Shown: one piece after another, positions 36,298 to 45,548 of the stretch
Numbering within the stretch: the first letter of the stretch is position 1
How the letters are laid out: every line of letters begins with the position of its first letter
Assembly: GCF_001570585.1 (NCBI RefSeq)
Contig: NZ_BBXF01000006.1
Location: 452,383-516,382 of the forward strand
Reading direction: 5' to 3'
Length of the DNA stretch: 64,000 nt
From: Herbidospora daliensis
GTDB taxonomy: Bacteria; Actinomycetota; Actinomycetes; Streptosporangiales; Streptosporangiaceae
The notes under the pieces: generated by a model
The model's input: the letters and a program-made list of their open reading frames with translations, nothing else
The model's database searches: none
What the model was told of the DNA's origin: nothing
Program-made: the position numbers and the translations under genes

Positions 36298-38064
36298 ATG
36301 TCGGGAGATCTCGAGGACGCGATACGAGCCTTCGAACGCCACCTCCGGGTCGAACGCGGCCTGGCGGCGAACACGGTGCGCGCGTACACGGGCGACATGG
36401 CCTCCCTGGCGGAACACCTCATCGACGCGGGCGTCGACCGCGTCGAACTGATCGACGTGGGGGTCCTGCGCGATTGGCTGGGGGAGCAGCACGAAACGGG
36501 CAAGTCCCGCGCGACCCTGGCCCGACGCACGGCCTGCGTGCGCTCCTTCACGTCGTTCTGCCACCGGGCGGGGTGGTTGTCGTCCGACCCGGGCCTCCTG
36601 CTCGGCACGGCCCGCGCCAAGAGGACCCTCCCGAAGGTGCTCGACCAGGCGGAAGCGGTCCGGATGCTGGACCTCAGGAGACCCGGTGCGGGTCTGTCCG
36701 GCGGAGATCATGCTGACGGGGGAGAGGCATCAGGTGAAGGCGCGCCCCTAGGTGGTCGTCTGGGGGGAACCGGCGATCTTCACGGAGGGATCTGGGACGG
36801 GCCAGGCCTGGCCCGTTCGGCTTCGGAAACTGGCAATCCACGGTTCTCCCGGCCCGGTCCCGACGACTCAGTGGCGGGTTCAGGCGATGGCGTCCTTGCG
36901 GCTGGCAGCCGGTCGGAGGAAACCGACGATCGTTACCCGTGCGTCTGGGATGTGCCGGACCTGAGCGGGCCGGCTCACCAGGCTGGCACTTCACGGCTTG
37001 CCCCGCCCCGCTTCAGCGATCCTGCACAGGTATCTAGCGACGGAGAATCTCCAGGTGGTGACTCGTGGAGGGAAAGCGAGGATCGCTTCGGCCCGGTCTG
37101 CGATGGGCCGGACCCCAATGGCTTCGCTTCTGAGGTCACGAAGACCACCTCGGTTTATGAGGGCACGAATCCGGTCGACCGGCCCTGCTTCAACGACTCA
37201 GCGGAAGCTCCAGGCAATGGCGGCTCTCCAACTGGCGACTCATGGTGCCTCCGGACGGAGAGTGAGGATCGTTTCGGCCGAGGTGGAGATGGGCGGGACC
37301 CCAGCAGCCCGGCGGCAAATGTCGGCAATCCACAGGTCGACCGCCTTCACTTCAATCCGCCGGCATCCGACTCTCCACGTGGTCGCTCCGGACGCCGTGA
37401 TCTTTCGCTTGATCGTGATGCTGGAAGCCTGAACCCGAATCGCAAGCCCACCCGTGTTCCTCACGCTGGGGAACCGGTCGCGGATATCGAGAGAGGGCAG
37501 GATCGGGCACAAGCGCGCAGGACGGGTCCGAAACCGATCGAAGACGACCCGATCACCCTGGCGAAGGAACTGCGCGATCAGGCTCTGCTGGAGGTCCTCT
37601 ACGCCACGGGAATCCGGGTCGGCGAACTCTGCGGACTCGACGTGGACGATGTCGATCGGGAGCGGCGGACGATCCGGGTGCTCGGCAAGGGCGGCAGGGA
37701 ACGGGTCGTGCCGCTGGGCATGCCGGCCCTAGATGCGGTGGACGCCTGGTGTGTGCGAGGACGGCCGATCCTCGTCTGCGGGCGCTCCGGCCCAGCGTTG
37801 TTCCTCGGGGTCAAGGGCGGCCGGATCGACCAAAGCGCGGTACGGCGGATGGTGCACGCCCGCCTGGGCGAGGCAGGCGTGACGGACATGGGCCCGCACG
37901 GCCTCCGCCACACGGCGGCCACCCATCTTCTGGAGGGCGGCGCCGATCTCCGCAGCGTGCAGGAACTCCTCGGCCACGCGTCGCTGGGAACCACCCAGAT
38001 CTACACCCACGTCTCGATCGAGCGACTGAGGGCCGCCTACCAGCAGGCTCACCCCCGAGCCTGA
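36298..38064 (+). CDS. xerC: Tyrosine recombinase XerC with large repeat insertion
   Basis: Chromosome-dimer recombinase whose 588 residues are about twice the family length. Residues 1-125 form the normal SAM-like DNA-binding domain plus [15 protein letters not shown]. Residues about 126-415 are foreign to the family. Residues 416-588 resume [29 protein letters not shown] and the catalytic domain, with Arg440, Lys464, His534-x-x-Arg537, His560 and Tyr569 all present. Removing the insert leaves about 298 residues, normal XerC size. The insert is rich in Gly, Ser, Asp and Pro, has lower third-position GC, no stop codon, and contains four repeats. It sits at the entry to the catalytic domain. 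Whether the protein is active is unknown. Confidence 0.88.
   Translation: MSGDLEDAIRAFERHLRVERGLAANTVRAYTGDMASLAEHLIDAGVDRVELIDVGVLRDWLGEQHETGKSRATLARRTACVRSFTSFCHRAGWLSSDPGLLLGTARAKRTLPKVLDQAEAVRMLDLRRPGAGLSGGDHADGGEASGEGAPLGGRLGGTGDLHGGIWDGPGLARSASETGNPRFSRPGPDDSVAGSGDGVLAAGSRSEETDDRYPCVWDVPDLSGPAHQAGTSRLAPPRFSDPAQVSSDGESPGGDSWRESEDRFGPVCDGPDPNGFASEVTKTTSVYEGTNPVDRPCFNDSAEAPGNGGSPTGDSWCLRTESEDRFGRGGDGRDPSSPAANVGNPQVDRLHFNPPASDSPRGRSGRRDLSLDRDAGSLNPNRKPTRVPHAGEPVADIERGQDRAQARRTGPKPIEDDPITLAKELRDQALLEVLYATGIRVGELCGLDVDDVDRERRTIRVLGKGGRERVVPLGMPALDAVDAWCVRGRPILVCGRSGPALFLGVKGGRIDQSAVRRMVHARLGEAGVTDMGPHGLRHTAATHLLEGGADLRSVQELLGHASLGTTQIYTHVSIERLRAAYQQAHPRA
36835..37440 (+). repeat. Four in-frame 153-180-bp repeats inside xerC
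   Basis: Repeat starts fall at about 36835, 36988, 37168 and 37327 (residues 180, 231, 291, 344). The shared protein pattern is N-P-x-x-x-R-P-x-F-x-D-S-A, then GDSW, then S-E-D-R-F-G, then D-G-P-D-P; the last copy is incomplete and a fragment resembling a unit end precedes the first. Nucleotide similarity is visible too (GTCGACCG, GAGGATCG). Copies differ in length by multiples of three. Confidence 0.7.
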
Positions 38065-38260
38065 TCGCTGGATGCCGCCGAGGTTTCAACGGGTCCCTCT
38101 CAAGCCACGCGAAGGCCTGGACAGTTCTTTTGCGGGTTCGCCACGCAAGCCGACGGGCCCGCGCCACCCAGCTCGCCCCAATCCGCAACGACGAAGGATT
38201 TGGTACTCCTACCGGTCCGCAGGAGGGAGGGTGATCTCTAAGTGAGGGCGAGTCCAGCCG
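38065..38260. other. Intergenic gap after xerC without recognisable gene
   Basis: This 196-bp gap between xerC and the convergent M23-like gene holds no coding frame, tRNA or clear terminator that I can support. In Streptomyces the sigma factor gene whiG lies in this neighbourhood; no trace of it is seen here. Confidence 0.5.
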
Positions 38261-38740
38261 TCAGTCCTTCCCAAGCGGCAGCAGTCTGACCTGGCCCAAC
38301 CCCATCAGCAGCAGCGGATCCAAATACAGGTCCCCGCTCACCAGCCCCCAATGCAAACAAACAGCAGGACAGTGCCCGTCAGGCCCGCCCACCGTCCCCA
38401 GCACCTCCCCCGCCCGCACCCGCCTCCCCTCAGAGACAAGAGCGTCCACCGGCAGATACGTCGTCCGCAGCCCGTTCGGGTGCGTCACCGTCACCACCCC
38501 CCGCCCCGCCACCCGCCGGGCCACCGTCACCACTCCCTCGCCGGAAGCCAGCACCTCCTGCCCCGGCACCGCCGGCAGGTCGACCCCCCGATGCCCCGAT
38601 AACCACCGCTCAGCCGGCGGAGCGAAGTAGCGGACGGGCCGGGGTTCGCCGGCCAGCGGCCACCCCCATTGGGCGGCGAGCACGAGCGCCATCGAAGCTG
38701 GGAAGAACATGGGCGTCAGCCTGGCGGAATCCATACGCAC
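38261..38740 (-). CDS. M23-family metallopeptidase-like protein
   Basis: Short secreted or membrane-anchored protein of 159 residues with an N-terminal hydrophobic segment (LTPMFFPASMALVLAAQWGW) and a LytM/M23 domain. The zinc motif H-x-x-x-D is present (H50, D54 in GHRGVDLPA), followed by HPNGLRTTYLPV and AGEVLGTVGG. The usual second motif H-x-H reads C-L-H here (Cys128, His130), so one zinc or catalytic ligand is replaced by Cys. M23 genes near rpsB are common in actinomycetes. The start is GTG 38740 or ATG 38734; neither has a good ribosome-binding site. Confidence 0.8.
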   Translation of the reverse strand: MRMDSARLTPMFFPASMALVLAAQWGWPLAGEPRPVRYFAPPAERWLSGHRGVDLPAVPGQEVLASGEGVVTVARRVAGRGVVTVTHPNGLRTTYLPVDALVSEGRRVRAGEVLGTVGGPDGHCPAVCLHWGLVSGDLYLDPLLLMGLGQVRLLPLGKD

Positions 38741-38838
38741 CGCGGCCCGCTGGCGACTGCTTGTGGAAAAGCGTTCGAGGTATGTCCGGATCTGAGGGAT
38801 CGGCCTGTGGAAGAGCTTGTGGAAAACGTGGGGATGCG

Positions 38839-40086
38839 ATGAAGGTCATCCATGACCTGGGGCGACTCGTCGGTGTCGACCTCGGCCACGTCGCCGTCAC
38901 CGGCCGCGAGCCGGTCATGCCCTCCCCGTTCCGCATCGGCACCGCCGCCGCGGCCTCCATCGGGGCGGCGACCGCCGCCGTCGCCCTGCTCAAGGGGCGA
39001 CGCGGCCAGGCGGAGGTCGACATGAGGCACGCCGCCGTCGCCTTCCGCAGCGAGCGGCACTTCCGCATCCACGGCGAGCCGATCCCCCTCTGGGCCCCGC
39101 TCAGCGGCGACTACGCCAGCGAGGACGGCCAGGTCAGGATCCACGCCAACTTCGACCACCACCGCGACGCCGCGCTGGCCGCGCTCGGGCTTCCCCTGGA
39201 CGCCACCCGTGAGCAGGTGAAACAGGCGTGCGAACGGCGTACAGGCAAGGAGATCGAGGAGGCGGTCACCGCAGCGGGAGGATGCGCGGCCGCGATGCGC
39301 AGCAGGACCGAATGGGCGCAGCATCCCCACGGCCGGGAGCCGCTGATCATGCTCGACCGGCTCCCTGGGCCGCCGCCGCAGGAACCACGCCTGCGGGTCG
39401 TCGATCTGACCAGGGTCATCGCCGGGCCCGTCGCGAGCAGGTTTCTCGCCTCCCACGGCGCCGACGTCATGCACGTCTGCGGGCCGGGGATCCCCGAGGT
39501 CCCGGGGCTGGTGCTGGAGACCTCGGCCGGCAAACGTTCGTGCCACGTCGAGTTGCCCGCCGAAGCCGGCCGCCTCAGGGAGCTCGTCAGGGGTGCCGAC
39601 GTCGTTATCCGCGGGTACCGCCCGGGGGCGCTCGACCGGCTCGGGTTTGGAATAGACGATCTCGTCGCCTTGCGGCCCGGTCTCGTGGTGGTCGACGTCT
39701 CCGCCTACGGGCAGGGGCCGTGGCACGGCAGGCGGGGGTTCGACAGTCTCGTGCAGATGGTCACGGGGATCGTGGCCGAATCGGGGGCGCTGCCCTGTCA
39801 GGCGCTCGATCACGCCACCGGCTATCTGGCCGCCTTCGCGGCCGTCACCGCGCTCGTCCGGCGGCAGCGGGAGGGCGGGTCGTGGCACGCCCGGCTCTCC
39901 CTCGCGGGCACCGCCCACTGGCTCGACGGCCTCGGCCGCATCCGGCCCGGCGTCGAACCCGAGACAGCAGATCTCCTCGACGTGCGCGACGGCTACACCT
40001 TCGTCCGGCCGGCCGGGCTCATCGGCGGGCGTCCGCCCGTATGGGCGCCGCCGCCTCGGCCCGGGGAGCACGCCGCCGCTTGGTGA
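38839..40086 (+). CDS. CaiB/BaiF-type CoA transferase, permuted arrangement
   Basis: 415-residue member of the family III CoA-transferases in which the parts seem reordered. Residues about 30-165 resemble the C-terminal half of the family (FRIGTAAAASIGAATAAVALL, then SGDYASEDGQVRIHANF and a small-domain helix bundle). The Rossmann opening RVVDLTRVIAGPVASRFLASHGADVMHV appears only at about residue 190, and a second GYLAAFAAVTALVRRQREGG copy ends the protein. The catalytic Asp expected near the middle of classical members was not located. ATG 38839 follows GTGGGGA. The 3' end overlaps the convergent MFS gene by 68 bases. Substrate unknown. Confidence 0.8.
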   Translation: MKVIHDLGRLVGVDLGHVAVTGREPVMPSPFRIGTAAAASIGAATAAVALLKGRRGQAEVDMRHAAVAFRSERHFRIHGEPIPLWAPLSGDYASEDGQVRIHANFDHHRDAALAALGLPLDATREQVKQACERRTGKEIEEAVTAAGGCAAAMRSRTEWAQHPHGREPLIMLDRLPGPPPQEPRLRVVDLTRVIAGPVASRFLASHGADVMHVCGPGIPEVPGLVLETSAGKRSCHVELPAEAGRLRELVRGADVVIRGYRPGALDRLGFGIDDLVALRPGLVVVDVSAYGQGPWHGRRGFDSLVQMVTGIVAESGALPCQALDHATGYLAAFAAVTALVRRQREGGSWHARLSLAGTAHWLDGLGRIRPGVEPETADLLDVRDGYTFVRPAGLIGGRPPVWAPPPRPGEHAAAW

Positions 40087-41296
40087 AGCCCGCCAGCGGT
40101 GACGACCACAGGCAGGGGATGGTCAGCAGCGCGCCGGCGAAGCACCACCACATCGCCGGGCGCAGACCCAGGAGTTCGCCCGCGACGCCGCCGAGCAGGC
40201 CGCCGATGCCCAGCGCGCCCTGCGTGAGGAAGTTGATCGACGCGTTCACCCGGCCGATCAGCTCGGGGGGCGTCTCGCGCAGCGACAACGCGCCCGAGCA
40301 GACGCTGAAGCAGACCACGGCCACGCCCACCACGGCCTCGGCCGCTCCGATGGCCAGCACGCACCACCACACCGGGCCGCTGACGGCGGCCATGACCAGG
40401 AAGCCGAGCGGGAAGAACAGGACCGCGCCCAGCAGCACCGGGCCGCCGCCGAAGCGGCGTGACAATTTCGGCGCGACGAACGCGCCGACGAGGCCGCCGG
40501 CGCCGAAGCCGATCATCATGATCCCGACGAGGCCGCCCGGCAGGCCCAGCACGTGGACGGCGTAGAGCACGTAGACCGCCAGCTGGGCCGCCGCGAACAG
40601 GTTGACCGTCATCCCGCACAACGTCAGGGCGCGCAGCACCGGGTGCCGGGCCAGCGCCGAGACGCCCTCGGCGATCTCGCGCCGCAGCGCCCGCCTCGGG
40701 GCGACCGGGCGTTGCGGCTCCTCGGCGCGGATCGAGCGCAGCAGCAGGGCCGAGGTCACGAAGGTCACCGCGTTGACCAGCAGGGCCAGGGGGGCCGAGA
40801 GCACGCTCACCAGGATGCCCGCCAGGCCGGGGCCGCCGAGCTGGGCGATCGAGAAGACCGACTGCATGCCGGCGATGGCCTCGGTCCGCTGGGGCTCGGC
40901 GACCACGCTGGTCAGGTGGGGCATGGTGAAGTTCCGGAAGGTCACGGTGCAGGCGCCCACCACCAGGGCCACGCCGATCAGCCAATAGACCGTCAGCAGG
41001 CCGAACAGCCAGGCCAGGGGGACGGTGACGACGGCCGTACCGGAGATCAGTTCGCAGAGCACCAGCACCGGTCGGCGGCGGCGGACGCGGTCGGCCCAGA
41101 CCCCGACGGGGAGCCCCACGAACAGGAACGGCAGCGAGGCGGCGGCGGTGAGCACCCCCATCTCCATCGGCGAGGCGGCGAGCAGGGTGACGGCGGTGAG
41201 CGGGACGGCCAAGCGCGACACCTCGCTGCCCGCCTCGGTGACGGCGCGGGCGGACCAGAGGAGGCGGTAGTCGCGCTGACGGCGAAGGGGGATCAT
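40019..41296 (-). CDS. MFS exporter
   Basis: Major facilitator of 425 residues resembling multidrug or siderophore exporters (EntS-like). Twelve hydrophobic segments can be drawn; motif A appears as GVWADRVRRRRPVL between TM2 and TM3, and APKLSRRFGG marks the second half. The ATG start has no Shine-Dalgarno and lies 7 bases after a -10-like TACTTT, suggesting a leaderless mRNA. Divergent from an ArsR-type regulator, which probably represses it. Substrate unknown. Confidence 0.88.
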   Translation of the reverse strand: MIPLRRQRDYRLLWSARAVTEAGSEVSRLAVPLTAVTLLAASPMEMGVLTAAASLPFLFVGLPVGVWADRVRRRRPVLVLCELISGTAVVTVPLAWLFGLLTVYWLIGVALVVGACTVTFRNFTMPHLTSVVAEPQRTEAIAGMQSVFSIAQLGGPGLAGILVSVLSAPLALLVNAVTFVTSALLLRSIRAEEPQRPVAPRRALRREIAEGVSALARHPVLRALTLCGMTVNLFAAAQLAVYVLYAVHVLGLPGGLVGIMMIGFGAGGLVGAFVAPKLSRRFGGGPVLLGAVLFFPLGFLVMAAVSGPVWWCVLAIGAAEAVVGVAVVCFSVCSGALSLRETPPELIGRVNASINFLTQGALGIGGLLGGVAGELLGLRPAMWWCFAGALLTIPCLWSSPLAGFTKRRRAPRAEAAAPIRADARR

Positions 41297-41301
41297 ATTT
41301 A

Positions 41302-41340
41302 TGAAAGTACTCTTTCAGAGTTATGAAGGCAATGCTTCAT
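41302..41340. promoter_or_regulatory. Exporter promoter covered by two palindromes
   Basis: On the minus strand TTGCCT (41327-41332), a 17-base spacer and TACTTT (41304-41309) form a promoter for the MFS gene. Perfect palindrome TGAAAG-TACT-CTTTCA (41302-41317) covers the -10 and ATGAAG-GCAATG-CTTCAT (41323-41340) covers the -35. On the plus strand TACCGT (41355-41360), 8 bases before the regulator ATG, may be its -10. The arrangement fits repression by the divergent ArsR protein. Confidence 0.65.
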
Positions 41341-41368
41341 ATCTGCCGACGCCCTACCGTGGAGCCCT

Positions 41369-41956
41369 ATGACGACCCATCGGATGGTCACCGACGACGT
41401 CGGGCTGCTGCGCGCCATGGCCCACCCGGCGCGGCTGGCGATCCTCGGCCGCCTCCAGGAGGAGGGCCCGGCGACGGCCACCGAGTGCGCCGAGGTCGCC
41501 GGGTTGTCGCCGAGCGCGTGCAGCTACCACCTGCGCACCCTGGCCAAGCACGGCCTCATCGAGGAGGCCCCCGCGCGCGGCGACGGCCGCGAGCGCGTGT
41601 GGCGGGCGCTCCAGAAGGGCTGGGGCATGAAGGACCCCGAGAGCGGCGAGCTCACCGCCGAGCTGCTCGCCGCCCAGGGCGCCGTCATCCAGACCGTCCT
41701 CGACGAGGCGTCCCGGCGCCTGTCGGAGTACCTGGCCCAGTCGTCGCGCGAGTCGGCCGACTGGCGCCACGCGACCCGGCTCGCCCACATCGTGCTCTAC
41801 ATGGACCCTGACGAGATCCGGGCGCTGGCCGAGCGCGTCGACGAGCTCGTCACCCCCTACCGCATCACCGACCGCGACCCCGAGACCGCCCCCAACGGCG
41901 CCCGCGTCACCGAGTTCCAGCTCCGCGTCTTCCCCCGCGCTCCGAAGAGGTCGTAA
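41369..41956 (+). CDS. ArsR-family winged-helix transcriptional regulator
   Basis: DNA-binding repressor of 195 residues. The N-terminal winged helix reads LLRAMAHPARLAILGRLQEEGPATATECAEVAGLSPSACSYHLRTLAKHGLIEEAPARGDGRERVW. The C-terminal half (95-195) is a helical ligand or dimerisation domain with no obvious metal-binding cysteines, so it probably senses an organic molecule rather than a metal. Divergent from the MFS exporter with operator-like palindromes between them. No Shine-Dalgarno stands at the usual distance, so the message may be leaderless. Confidence 0.88.
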   Translation: MTTHRMVTDDVGLLRAMAHPARLAILGRLQEEGPATATECAEVAGLSPSACSYHLRTLAKHGLIEEAPARGDGRERVWRALQKGWGMKDPESGELTAELLAAQGAVIQTVLDEASRRLSEYLAQSSRESADWRHATRLAHIVLYMDPDEIRALAERVDELVTPYRITDRDPETAPNGARVTEFQLRVFPRAPKRS

Positions 41957-42053
41957 AGGCTCTTCTTCCGTTACGGCTCCGCCTGGCCGGCCACCCGACC
42001 GGCTCCGGCCACCCGAGGCGCGCGGGCAGGTCAAGTCGTCCACCGGTTCCGGG

Positions 42054-42209
42054 TAGACTGTCCGGTGGTCTCCTTAGCCGAGGCCGAATTCGCACGCCCA
42101 TTCACGAAACGTCCTCTCGGTCCGCCGATAAGGCGGCTGGAACGGTTCGGGGCGTCAGGGCGCGGGCCGCCGGCCCGTGCGTATAACCGAGATCGTGGAG
42201 GACCATTTC
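42054..42209 (+). promoter_or_regulatory. rpsB promoter and structured leader
   Basis: TAGACT (42054-42059) is a good -10 for the rpsB-tsf transcript, though no convincing -35 was found. The leader of about 140 bases contains CCGCC-GATAA-GGCGG (42122-42136) and a 9-bp hairpin GCGCGGGCC-GCC-GGCCCGTGC (42160-42180) just before the GGAGG at 42197. S2 represses its own operon in other bacteria through such leaders; autoregulation here is inference. Confidence 0.5.
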
Positions 42210-43142
<933 letters not shown>

Positions 43143-43226
43143 TTCCTTCCCCAAAGCTCTCCCGGGTGGGCGTGTCGACCATGACGCGCCCACCCGCTCC
43201 ACGACGAAACCCATGAGGAAATGACA

Positions 43227-44060
43227 ATGGCTTCCGTGAACATGGCCGATGTCAAGCGGCTTCGCGAGCTGACGGCCGCCGGCATGATGGACTGCAAGAA
43301 GGCGCTGGAGGAGTCCGAGGGCGACTTCGACCGCGCGGTCGAGCTCCTGCGTCTCAAGGGCGCCAAGGACGTCGGCAAGCGCGAGACCCGCACCGCCTCC
43401 AACGGCCTGGTCGCCCTCAAGCAGGACGGCGACTCCCGCGCCGCGCTGCTCGAGCTCAACTGCGAGACCGACTTCGTCGCCAAGGGTGAGCGCTTCCAGG
43501 AGGTGGCCGCCCAGGTCGTGGCCTTCATCCTCGAGACCAAGCCCGCCGACGTGGCCGAGCTGCTCGACGCCAAGCTCGACGGCAAGACGGTCAAGGAACT
43601 GCTCGACGAGACCAACGCGGCGCTCGGCGAGAAGATCGAGATCCGCCGGTTCTCCGTGCTCGAAGGCGGCTACATCGGCGCCTACATGCACAAGACCGAC
43701 CCGCAGCTGCCGCCGGCCGTGGGCGTCATCGTCCAGCTCGACTCGGCCAACGCCGAGGTCGCCAAGGACATCGCGCAGCACGCCGCCGCCATGGCGCCGA
43801 AGTACCTCGACGCCGACTCCGTCCCCGCCGACGTCATCGCCAAGGAGCGCGCGCTCTTCGAGGAGATGACCCGCGAGGAGGGCAAGCCCGAGCCCGCCAT
43901 CGCCAAGATCGTCGATGGTCGCGTCAACGGCTGGTACAAGGACTTCACGCTGCTCCAGCAGGCGTTCGTGAAGGACAACAAGAAGTCGATCGAGAAGTAC
44001 GCGAGCGAGGCCGGCGTCAAGGTCCTGGCCTTCACCCGCTTCAAGGTCGGCCAGGCATAG
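43227..44060 (+). CDS. tsf: Elongation factor Ts
   Basis: Nucleotide-exchange factor for EF-Tu, 277 residues. N-terminal UBA-like domain VKRLRELTAAGMMDCKKALEE and core motif LELNCETDFVAKGERF are intact, followed by the coiled-coil and C-terminal modules. ATG 43227 is preferred to 43221 because GAGGA is then 7 bases away. Co-transcribed with rpsB as in most bacteria. Confidence 0.97.
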   Translation: MASVNMADVKRLRELTAAGMMDCKKALEESEGDFDRAVELLRLKGAKDVGKRETRTASNGLVALKQDGDSRAALLELNCETDFVAKGERFQEVAAQVVAFILETKPADVAELLDAKLDGKTVKELLDETNAALGEKIEIRRFSVLEGGYIGAYMHKTDPQLPPAVGVIVQLDSANAEVAKDIAQHAAAMAPKYLDADSVPADVIAKERALFEEMTREEGKPEPAIAKIVDGRVNGWYKDFTLLQQAFVKDNKKSIEKYASEAGVKVLAFTRFKVGQA

Positions 44061-44078
44061 TCTGGGGCTGTCACCCGA

Positions 44079-44106
44079 GGTCGTCCCGTAATCATGCGGG
44101 ACGACC
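44079..44106 (+). terminator. Perfect hairpin between tsf and pyrH
   Basis: GGTCGTCCCG (44079-44088) pairs perfectly with CGGGACGACC (44097-44106) around an 8-base loop. Only TGTTC follows, so it is either a weak terminator or an attenuator separating translation factors from pyrH. It lies inside the longer pyrH reading, which argues for the shorter pyrH start. Confidence 0.6.
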
Positions 44107-44141
44107 TGTTCAGCCCGAAATCCACTGAGGAGGCCGCCGCC

Positions 44142-44909
44142 GTGCAGGAGAACACCGAACCCGCCCCGGCGGCTTCGTCGTATGACGGGCCGCTGCGCTG
44201 GAAGCGGGTCATGCTGAAGCTTTCCGGCGAGGCGTTCGCCGGTGGGGATTCCCTGGGCATCGACCCGGTCGTCGTGGCCAAGATCGCCGACTCGATCGCG
44301 GAGGCGGTGCGCGACGGCGTCCAGGTCTCGGTGGTCGTCGGCGGCGGCAACATGTTCCGGGGCGCCGCGCTGTCCGAGCGCGGCATGGACCGGGCCCGCG
44401 CCGACTACATGGGCATGCTGGGCACCGTCATCAACTGTCTCGCGCTGCAGGACTTCCTGGAGAAGCGCGGCGTGGAGACGCGCGTGCAGACCGCCATCAC
44501 GATGCAGCAGGTCGCCGAGCCGTTCCTGCCGCGCCGGGCGATCCGCCACCTGGAGAAGGGCCGTGTGGTCATCTTCGGGGCCGGGCTGGGCTCGCCCTTC
44601 TTCTCCACCGACACCTGCGCCGCCCAGCGCGCGCTGGAGATCGGCGCGGAGGCCCTGCTGAAGGGCACCCAGGTCGACGGCGTCTACGACGCCGACCCCC
44701 GCAAGAACCCCGACGCGGTCCGGTTCGACCGGCTCGAATACGGCGAGGTCCTCACGCGCGACCTCGCGGTGATGGACGCCACGGCCATCAGCCTGTGCAA
44801 GGACAACGGCCTGCCCATCGTGGTGTTCGAGCTGATGGGCGAAGGCAACATCCTGCGGGCGGTCCGCGGAGAGAAGATCGGCACGCTGGTGAGTCCGGCA
44901 GGGAAATAG
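44142..44909 (+). CDS. pyrH: UMP kinase
   Basis: Hexameric amino-acid-kinase-fold enzyme phosphorylating UMP to UDP. 255 residues from GTG 44142, which has a strong GAGGAGG 9 bases upstream; an ATG at 44094 in frame would place a stable hairpin within the coding region. Motifs: [58 protein letters not shown] and [13 protein letters not shown]. Confidence 0.96.
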   Translation: MQENTEPAPAASSYDGPLRWKRVMLKLSGEAFAGGDSLGIDPVVVAKIADSIAEAVRDGVQVSVVVGGGNMFRGAALSERGMDRARADYMGMLGTVINCLALQDFLEKRGVETRVQTAITMQQVAEPFLPRRAIRHLEKGRVVIFGAGLGSPFFSTDTCAAQRALEIGAEALLKGTQVDGVYDADPRKNPDAVRFDRLEYGEVLTRDLAVMDATAISLCKDNGLPIVVFELMGEGNILRAVRGEKIGTLVSPAGK

Positions 44910-44919
44910 GGAGCCAACA

Positions 44920-45477
44920 GTGATCGAGGAAACCCTCTTCGAGGCCGAAGAGAAGATGGACAAGGCGGTGACCGTCGCGAAGGAGGACTTCGCGGCCATC
45001 CGCACCGGCCGGGTCACCCCCGCGATGTTCAACAAGATCAATGTTGACTACTACGGGTCGCTGACCCCGGTCCAGCAGCTCGCCTCCTTCCACGTCCCCG
45101 AGGCGCGCATGGTCCTGGTCACCCCCTACGACAAGGGCTCGATGAGCGCCATCGAGAAGGCGATCCGCGACAGCGACCTGGGGGTCAACCCCGGCAACGA
45201 CGGCTCGGTGATCCGCGTGGTGTTCCCCGAGCTCTCGGGTGAGCGCCGCAAGGAGTACATCAAGATCGCCCGGACCAAGGCCGAGAACAGCCGCGTGTCC
45301 ATCCGGAACATCCGGCGGCACGCCAAGGAAGTGCTCGACAAGCTGGTCAAGGACGGCGAGTCGGGCGAAGACGAGGTCCACCGCGCGGTGAAGGAGCTCG
45401 ACGACCTGACGCAGAAGCACGTCGCCAAGATCGACGAACTGCTCAAGCACAAGGAAGCCGAGCTGCTCGAAGTCTGA
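44920..45477 (+). CDS. frr: Ribosome recycling factor
   Basis: Splits post-termination ribosomes together with EF-G. 185 residues, standard length. Motifs: [66 protein letters not shown] and [20 protein letters not shown] start after AGGGAG, 10 bases downstream of pyrH. Confidence 0.97.
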   Translation: MIEETLFEAEEKMDKAVTVAKEDFAAIRTGRVTPAMFNKINVDYYGSLTPVQQLASFHVPEARMVLVTPYDKGSMSAIEKAIRDSDLGVNPGNDGSVIRVVFPELSGERRKEYIKIARTKAENSRVSIRNIRRHAKEVLDKLVKDGESGEDEVHRAVKELDDLTQKHVAKIDELLKHKEAELLEV

Positions 45478-45486
45478 CGGCACCAT

Positions 45487-45526
45487 CGCGATCCTTGCCC
45501 CGGCGACGCAAGGGGCAGGGATCGCG
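45487..45526 (+). terminator. Hairpin between frr and cdsA
   Basis: CGCGATCCTTGCCCC (45487-45501) pairs with GGGGCAGGGATCGCG (45512-45526), 15 bp with one G-T wobble, around a 10-base loop. There is no T-run, so it may be an attenuator or processing site ahead of the TTG-started cdsA. Confidence 0.55.
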
Positions 45527-45548
45527 CGCATGTAGGGAGTAGGACATC

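Noticed and set aside
37240-37512. 90-codon minus-strand frame inside the xerC insertion
   Set aside because: The equivalent frame in the other repeat copies contains stops; the only frame open through all copies is the xerC frame.
36673-37542. Intein as explanation of the xerC insertion
   Set aside because: No Cys/Ser at the start with His-Asn plus Cys/Ser/Thr at the end, no splicing blocks, and internal tandem repeats instead.
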